Origin: DATCIH01 sp036507955
GTDB taxonomy: Bacteria; Bacillota; Clostridia; Clostridiales; Clostridiaceae
Length of the DNA: 9,428 nucleotides
Reading direction: 5' to 3'
NCBI GenBank assembly: GCA_036507955.1
Contig: DATCIH010000027.1
Location: forward strand, 1-9,428
Part shown: in pieces, positions 4,903-9,428 of the stretch
Layout of the letters: each line of letters opens with the position of its first letter
Numbering within the stretch: the stretch's first letter is position 1
Translations under genes and position numbers: made by a program
The notes under the pieces: generated by a model
Seen by the model: the letters and a program-made list of their open reading frames with translations, nothing else
Told to the model about the DNA's origin: nothing
The model's database searches: none

Positions 4903-5109
4903 ATGAAAGTGAGAATTAAAATGTACATATTACCAAAACAAGCTCAATTATATAGTTTCTTGGACTTCTGCAATGAATCGACTTTAGTAAAAAGCATATT
5001 AGATTGTGGGGCTGGCGGGATATATCCACCTCTTGCTATCTTTTCAGAATATGGTTATGAAACTCATGGGCTTGAGTTATTTGATTCTATGTTGAAAAAG
5101 CTATATTGA
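4903..5109 (+). pseudogene. 5' fragment of a SAM-dependent methyltransferase gene
   Basis: The 68-residue product contains ILDCGAGG (about 32-39), the glycine-rich motif I of class I methyltransferases. After it, YETHGLELFDSM fits the acidic motif II strand, then the frame stops. Family members run to 200 or more residues, so only the first quarter or third is present. The real start may be the ATG at 4921. There is no continuation in other frames before the inverted repeat at 5105-5139, which includes the stop codon. This is a remnant, probably without function. Confidence 0.7.
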
Positions 5110-5139
5110 TTACATTGTTCAAAAGAATATGTAATCAAT
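5105..5139. repeat. 11-bp perfect inverted repeat at the end of the methyltransferase fragment
   Basis: ATTGATTACAT (5105-5115) and ATGTAATCAAT (5129-5139) are exact inverse complements around a 13-base loop. No T run follows. It sits where the methyltransferase coding sequence breaks off, so it could mark a rearrangement or an excised element. Confidence 0.55.
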
Positions 5140-5167
5140 CCCTAATACAGTAAAAGGATATGGTAAA

Positions 5168-5357
5168 ATGAAAGAAGCGATAAAAATTGAACCAATGTCA
5201 ATTAAGGATTATGAAGAGATATTCTCTTTATGGAACAGTATACCTGGAATAGGACTTAGTTCTGCTGACTCAAGAGCAGCTATTAAATATTATTTGGACT
5301 AAATTAAATTGGAAGAAACGCTCAGATTTATTTGTATATTCTAAAGATAACTTATAA
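5168..5357 (+). pseudogene. Remnant of a GNAT acetyltransferase gene, frameshifted and truncated
   Basis: The ATG at 5168 follows AAAGGA. The first frame encodes IEPMSIKDYEEIFSLWNSIPGIGLSS, the usual N terminus of GNAT proteins of the IRPMTxxDYxxVxxLW type, and stops at 5302. In the next frame WKKRSDLFVYSKDNL continues the family pattern up to a stop at 5357. The acetyl-CoA binding part is absent. One frameshift near 5295 plus loss of the 3' two thirds makes this a decayed gene. The EamA transporter starts 18 bases later. Confidence 0.65.
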
Positions 5358-5374
5358 AACAAACGGAGGACTAT

Positions 5375-6271
5375 ATGAAAAACAAAACTTTTCTCAATGT
5401 TCTTGCTATTTGCCTTATTACTATATGGGGCATATCCTATTTGAGCATCAAAGTCGTGGTGATGGAGATCAATCCTGTATTAACTGCTTTTTATAGATTT
5501 TTCATAGCATCAATTATTATGTTTGTATTTTTGAAGTTTAAATACCCGAAAGAGAAAATATTAAATGAGGACAAATTGAAAATTGTTCTTGGAGGCTTCT
5601 TCGGTGTTGCTTTATACTTCCTATTAGAGAATTATTCAGTGTATTTCACAAGTGCAGCCAATGTTTCAATATTGATTGCAACCATTCCTGTGTTTACATT
5701 AATAACTCAAAGAATATTCTTCAAAGAAAAAATAACTATTCCTAAGATAGCTGGTACCAGCATAAGTATAATAGGCATAGTTTTTGTTATAGCTGCTAAA
5801 GGAGAAATCAATTTATTTTCAACAGGTTTAGCCGGAGATCTAATGGCCATTGGAGCTGCAATTTGCTGGGTTATCTATAATATGGTCTCCTGCAACTTTA
5901 AAGGCAAATATAAAAGTATTACAATTACCACATATCAGCTGATCTGCGGTTGTATATTTCTATCACCGTCCTTACTTATTTTCCCTATGAAAATCCCCTC
6001 ACTTACAGCATCCCTTAATATATTATTTCTTGCAGTAGTATGTTCGGCAATTAGTTATGTTGTATATGTATATTGTCTAGATCATTTGGGTGCCACCATA
6101 TTGACCAATTATATCAATATACAACCAATTATCAGCATACTTGCTGCAAAAATCATATTAAACGAAAGTATTACAACAAACCAGATAATTGGTAGTGTTA
6201 TCATCATTTTAGGGGTATCAATCGTGACTAGTGGAAATTATAAGTATAATGAAAGTAATAATGCAATATAA
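5375..6271 (+). CDS. EamA/DMT-family membrane transporter
   Basis: This 298-residue protein is almost entirely hydrophobic, with about ten membrane segments in two homologous halves (roughly 8-138 and 150-286). That is the layout of the drug/metabolite transporter superfamily. The first half opens with the family-like WGISYLSIKVVV (18-29) and PVLTAFYRFFIAS; the second with GDLMAIGAAICWVIYNMVS. The C-terminal end of each half carries a motif of the type PVFTLITQRIFFKEKIT (104-120) and QPIISILAAKIILNESIT. Such proteins export or import small metabolites or amino acids, but the substrate cannot be predicted. The ATG at 5375 follows GGAGG with good spacing. It stands alone and ends at a strong hairpin terminator shared with the convergent SpoIID gene. 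Confidence 0.92.
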   Translation: MKNKTFLNVLAICLITIWGISYLSIKVVVMEINPVLTAFYRFFIASIIMFVFLKFKYPKEKILNEDKLKIVLGGFFGVALYFLLENYSVYFTSAANVSILIATIPVFTLITQRIFFKEKITIPKIAGTSISIIGIVFVIAAKGEINLFSTGLAGDLMAIGAAICWVIYNMVSCNFKGKYKSITITTYQLICGCIFLSPSLLIFPMKIPSLTASLNILFLAVVCSAISYVVYVYCLDHLGATILTNYINIQPIISILAAKIILNESITTNQIIGSVIIILGVSIVTSGNYKYNESNNAI

Positions 6272-6278
6272 AGTAGGT

Positions 6279-6313
6279 AAGGCCTCTTGAAATTATCTTC
6301 AAGAGGCCTTTTT
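6279..6313 (+). terminator. Rho-independent terminator of the transporter gene
   Basis: A perfect 13-bp stem, AAGGCCTCTTGAA (6279-6291) with TTCAAGAGGCCTT (6298-6310), six-base loop, then a T run. It starts eight bases after the transporter stop and abuts the stop codon of the convergent gene. For the minus strand the hairpin is there but the T run is poor. Confidence 0.92.
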
Positions 6314-6314
6314 C

Positions 6315-9053
6315 TTATTTTATTCCTGTTAATTTGCTAATGAGGACATTATTTAATGCATTTAATATTACTTGATCTAGAGTACCTGTCTGAAGATTTA
6401 CAACATCTGTTCCTTTCATTCCCCAGTAGATAGGGACTTTAGATACAACTACAGGTTCCTTTAATATTGTCATGGAAACTGTTTTTGTAGAATCATAAGA
6501 AGCAGTACTAAGTTTATCTTTAGCATACACCTTTAAAGAGTAGCTACCAGGTGTTACAGGTGTATAGGTATAGCTTCCACTTAAACTATAATCTTGAGAA
6601 TTAATTAAAAGATTATTATTATATAGTTTATATTTAAAGCTTGTAGGGGTTGTACTACCTCCTACACTTGAAACTGAAATAGTAACAGGTCGTTTTATAT
6701 ACATTGTGCCACTAACCTTAGTTGTACTTATAACTGGAATACTGTATGCAGTAAAGCTTTGAGTTGCTTTTACATCATATATTACTTGAGATATACTATC
6801 CTTTACATAACAATCCACTGTGTAAATATCTGCTATGCTTGGTACATAGTTTAGGCTATTACTTGTGGAGAATTCTTGTGTAAATATGCTGGCTCCATTA
6901 CTTGTTACCACAAATTTATATAAGTTTCCACTAGGAGAACCATTTGTTGCAATTCCTGTTCCAATTATAGGCTGACCAACTAACATCACACTTTTAGTTA
7001 GGGTAAAGTTACTAATTGTTGGAGTATTGTATACAATAAAGCTTTGGGTTCCTTTTGCATCGTAAGGAGCCTGTGAGATGTTATCCTTTACATAATAGTA
7101 TACTGTGTAGTTACCTGCTGCAGTCGGTACATAGTTTAAGCTATTACTTGTGGAAAAATCTTGTGTAAATACGCTGACTCCGTTACTTGTTACCACAAAT
7201 TTATAAAGACTTCCACTTGGTGAACCTACAGTTGCGTTTCCTGTACTTGTTACCGTCTGACCAACTAATATTTCACTTTTAGATAAATTAAAACTACTAA
7301 TAGTTGGAGTATTGTATACGGCAAAGCTTTGCGTACTTTGTGCATCATAATTCCCTTGGGATACATTATCTCTAATATATGCTGTTACAATATAATTTCC
7401 TGCCATGCTTGGTATGTAGCTTATACTATTATTTCTTGAATAATCCTGAGTATATTGTAAAATTCCATTTGCGCTTATTATAAATTTATACATAATACCA
7501 TTTGGTGATCCATTACTTGCTATAATAGTAGAATTTAATGTTTGTCCTAGAAGTAAGGAGGAACTATTTAAGCTTAAGCTGCTAATAGTAGGTTTACTAT
7601 ATGCAGTAAAAGTTAAAGCCTTTTGATCATCAAAAGCAGAGGTTGAGAGCTTGTCTTTTATATATATACTTACATTATAAATGTCTGGAGTAGTTGGAAT
7701 ATAGTTTAAGCTGCTTAGCGTGGAGAACTCTGATGAATAAACCATACCTGAGCTATTGCTCACAACATATTTATATAGATACCCAACACCAGAACCACTT
7801 ATGCCAGAAGCATTAATATTAATTCCTTGGCTTACTAAAATATTGGAAGTATTTAAAGCCACTGCTCCTAAACTGGCACTTAACTTTTGAGTAAGTGAGC
7901 CATTATAATAAAAATTCAAAATACTTTTATAGTCTTGTCCAGCTTTTGCTCTGTTTAAAGCCCCAATTTGACTTAAGCCAACAGCATGACCATTGCCCTT
8001 TCCAACAAAGGTATAAATATTATTTATGCTGTCAAAGGCAATACTATATAAAGAACTAGGTAAATCTAAAAATGTTTTAGTTTTCATTTTTGTTAAGGTT
8101 ATCTTACTTTGTACACCAACAGCATCCTTGTATATAATATCTAAAACCGATATTCTGCCGCTATTGTACTTTGCGATTGTAGTCATATCTATCCTCAAAA
8201 AAACATCTGTAGTCTTGAGATATGCCTTTTGTTTTAATAATGTTTCGATTTGACTTGAAGTAAAAGTATAATTACCTGCAGGCCAAGCTTCGTTGTCAAA
8301 AGTGTCTTGCTTTTCAATTAGATAGGGTAATGCAGTAAACCATACGTTTTCGGAGGCTTCTGTATACCCGCCATCACTAGCTGCATAAAAGGCTTGTACA
8401 AGCGAATCATTATATAGCTGAACTTCTCCTTTAGTTTGATCTACTGCAGCAATAATATTAACTAATCCATCCTGTGCTCCACAATAAGCCTGACAATCTG
8501 GTCCGTCTGTTAGATCATAACCATCTACGTCAAAGGCTTTCAAATTAGATAAAGTATAATTTCTAGCAGCCACTGCTTGAGCTTTTAAAGCTTCTAAGGG
8601 GAAATAATTTGACATTTCATTTCCTACTACTCCTTTAAGATAGGTCTCTATGTCTAAACTGTTTATTGGAAATATTAAGCCACTTAATATTTTAAAACTA
8701 ATATTTCCATGATAATTAGCGGTTTTGATGCCATTGGAAATTTTCATAGTGGAATTTATATCTACTGGGATAAATAATAGGGATGAATAGCTTGTCCCCA
8801 AATAAAGTAAATTTGCTCCATTAATTCCTATAGTATAGGTATTGCCAGTAGCTAATGTTTGTCCACTTAAAGTATACCCCCCGTTTAATGTGATAGTTAA
8901 GGATTTAGATGCTAAGCTTTTTAAGCCAATCCTTACATTACTGTAATAAGAACTGTTCTGATATGCTAGTACTTTATTAGGTATAACAAACATATATGAT
9001 GAGATAAACATTGTTAAGATGATGAAAACTGACAATACTCTTTTGAACATCAT
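6315..9053 (-). CDS. Secreted SpoIID/LytB-domain protein with Ig-like repeats
   Basis: A 912-residue protein. Residues 1-30 are a signal peptide (KR, hydrophobic core, then VLA-YQ as a likely cleavage site). The SpoIID domain covers about 125-390 with ETYLKGVVGNEM (136-147), where E146 matches the catalytic Glu of SpoIID. It is followed by ALKAQAVAARNY (155-166), then C187 and C191 (the CxxxC seen in clostridial SpoIID) and the GNGHAVGLSQIGA signature (353-365). SpoIID proteins are lytic transglycosylases cutting peptidoglycan stripped of stem peptides. From about 395 to 865 are five ~95-residue repeats with YKFVV...SxSLNYVP...GNYTV...VKD...YD, like bacterial Ig/triple-tyrosine domains. The last 45 residues include GMKGTDVVNLQ, resembling the start of a peptidoglycan-binding domain that is not completed. 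It is much longer than sporulation SpoIID (about 340 residues), so a surface wall-remodelling role is likely. GAGGGGG precedes ATG-ATG. Confidence 0.9.
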   Translation of the reverse strand: MMFKRVLSVFIILTMFISSYMFVIPNKVLAYQNSSYYSNVRIGLKSLASKSLTITLNGGYTLSGQTLATGNTYTIGINGANLLYLGTSYSSLLFIPVDINSTMKISNGIKTANYHGNISFKILSGLIFPINSLDIETYLKGVVGNEMSNYFPLEALKAQAVAARNYTLSNLKAFDVDGYDLTDGPDCQAYCGAQDGLVNIIAAVDQTKGEVQLYNDSLVQAFYAASDGGYTEASENVWFTALPYLIEKQDTFDNEAWPAGNYTFTSSQIETLLKQKAYLKTTDVFLRIDMTTIAKYNSGRISVLDIIYKDAVGVQSKITLTKMKTKTFLDLPSSLYSIAFDSINNIYTFVGKGNGHAVGLSQIGALNRAKAGQDYKSILNFYYNGSLTQKLSASLGAVALNTSNILVSQGININASGISGSGVGYLYKYVVSNSSGMVYSSEFSTLSSLNYIPTTPDIYNVSIYIKDKLSTSAFDDQKALTFTAYSKPTISSLSLNSSSLLLGQTLNSTIIASNGSPNGIMYKFIISANGILQYTQDYSRNNSISYIPSMAGNYIVTAYIRDNVSQGNYDAQSTQSFAVYNTPTISSFNLSKSEILVGQTVTSTGNATVGSPSGSLYKFVVTSNGVSVFTQDFSTSNSLNYVPTAAGNYTVYYYVKDNISQAPYDAKGTQSFIVYNTPTISNFTLTKSVMLVGQPIIGTGIATNGSPSGNLYKFVVTSNGASIFTQEFSTSNSLNYVPSIADIYTVDCYVKDSISQVIYDVKATQSFTAYSIPVISTTKVSGTMYIKRPVTISVSSVGGSTTPTSFKYKLYNNNLLINSQDYSLSGSYTYTPVTPGSYSLKVYAKDKLSTASYDSTKTVSMTILKEPVVVSKVPIYWGMKGTDVVNLQTGTLDQVILNALNNVLISKLTGIK

Positions 9054-9177
9054 TTTCCCCCTCTGCTTTAGTTATTAGTATTTTATCGACAGTTTTCAGT
9101 CCCCCTAAATACTTAAAATGCTGGATAAGTTGGTTATAAAACCCTTGATTTATTACAATTATATAATTTACTTAAAT
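9054..9177. other. Upstream region of the SpoIID-like gene
   Basis: AT-rich region between the gene and the rRNA terminator. It should contain the promoter of the SpoIID-like gene. A GATAAAATACTAAT stretch (minus strand, about 9072-9085) is -10-like, but I cannot assign a sigma factor. Confidence 0.3.
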
Positions 9178-9209
9178 AAAAAAACAGAGATTAAAAATCT
9201 CTGTTTTTT
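9178..9209 (-). terminator. Terminator of the rRNA operon
   Basis: Stem CAGAGATT (9185-9192) / AATCTCTG (9196-9203), extended by A6/T6 on the outside. On the minus strand it ends in a run of seven T after the stem, correct for transcription coming from the 5S gene. The flanking A and T runs make it usable in both directions. Confidence 0.88.
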
Positions 9210-9230
9210 ATCACAGTGTTACAAGCACCA

Positions 9231-9303
9231 CTTAAGAGCACTATATTAGTTTAGTTGCTAAAAACAACTAAAAAAATACTACTAGTACCCCTTAAGAGCA
9301 CTA
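9231..9303. repeat. Direct repeat in the 5S to terminator spacer
   Basis: CTTAAGAGCACTA occurs at 9231-9243 and 9291-9303, exactly 60 bases apart. On the minus strand each copy can form a small hairpin with a TTAA loop (AGTGCTC...). Between them is TAGTTG (9252-9257) / CAACTA (9265-9270). This could be spacer duplication or RNase processing sites. Confidence 0.6.
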
Positions 9304-9313
9304 GTAACATTAA

Positions 9314-9428
9314 CCTGGCAACTCCCTACTCTCCCACAGGGCTTCCCCTGCAGTACCATCGGCGCTTCGTGTCTTAACCGTCCTGTTCGAAATGGGAAGG
9401 GGTGTTTCACACGGGCCATTATCACCAG
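9314..9428 (-). rRNA. rrf: 5S ribosomal RNA, 5' end cut by a base or two at the window edge
   Basis: The minus strand begins CTGGTGATAATGGC and contains the conserved CCCATTTCGAACAGGACGGT and GCGCCGATGGTACTGC segments. It ends GGGAGAGTAGG and then TTGCCAGG, which pairs with the 5' end. At about 115 bases it is essentially full length. Being last before a terminator, it marks the 3' end of an rRNA operon whose 16S and 23S genes should lie to the right. Confidence 0.95.

Noticed and set aside
8026..8253. Plus-strand open frame of 75 codons
   Set aside because: Antisense inside the SpoIID domain; hydrophobic only because of the AT-rich template.

Overview
The window comes from a low-GC, spore-forming Firmicute, most likely a Clostridium-like member of the Clostridia. 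The basis is the AT-rich base composition, strong AGGAGG-type ribosome binding sites, a SpoIID-family protein, and the style of the 5S rRNA.

Layout, left to right. Positions 1-4685 look like an integron-like gene-cassette array. Four unrelated small genes lie head to tail on the minus strand: a membrane-anchored unknown (369-935), a PNPOx-like flavin-fold protein (1155-1619), a QueG-like 4Fe-4S protein (1988-2659) and a GNAT acetyltransferase (2945-3394). Each is followed by an imperfect palindrome of 91-149 bp bounded by GTTA.../...TAAC cores (sites A-D: 221-311, 910-1028, 1725-1873, 2785-2903). These palindromes have the R''-L''-variable stem-L'-R' organisation of attC sites. The start of each cassette is the inverse complement of the outer arm of that same cassette's own palindrome, 16/17 bases for cassette 4 and 18/20 for cassette 3. 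That is what circular cassettes inserted at a G^TTA core should leave. A half site resembling attI lies at about 3511-3545. Next to it is a tyrosine recombinase gene (3640-4452, really 3640-4685 with a frameshift) transcribed in the same direction as the cassettes.

The recombinase is a Xer-like/clostridial type with an N-terminal WNP...PYT domain. It lacks the extra patch typical of IntI, carries Tyr where the box II His is expected, and has a one-base frameshift in a homopolymer near its N terminus. The array may therefore be fixed now, or one or more of these may be a sequencing error.

Positions 4686-5360 hold an intergenic region and two decayed plus-strand gene starts, a methyltransferase and a GNAT acetyltransferase. 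Then come an intact EamA/DMT transporter (5375-6271, plus), a strong terminator (6279-6313), and a large convergent gene (6315-9053, minus). That gene encodes a secreted SpoIID/LytB-domain protein with about five Ig-like repeats. The right edge is the 5S rRNA end of an rRNA operon on the minus strand (9314-9428) with its terminator at 9178-9209.

The cassette genes do not form a pathway. Like typical integron cargo they are stand-alone accessory functions, and three of the four have their own 115-145 nt leader and ribosome binding site.
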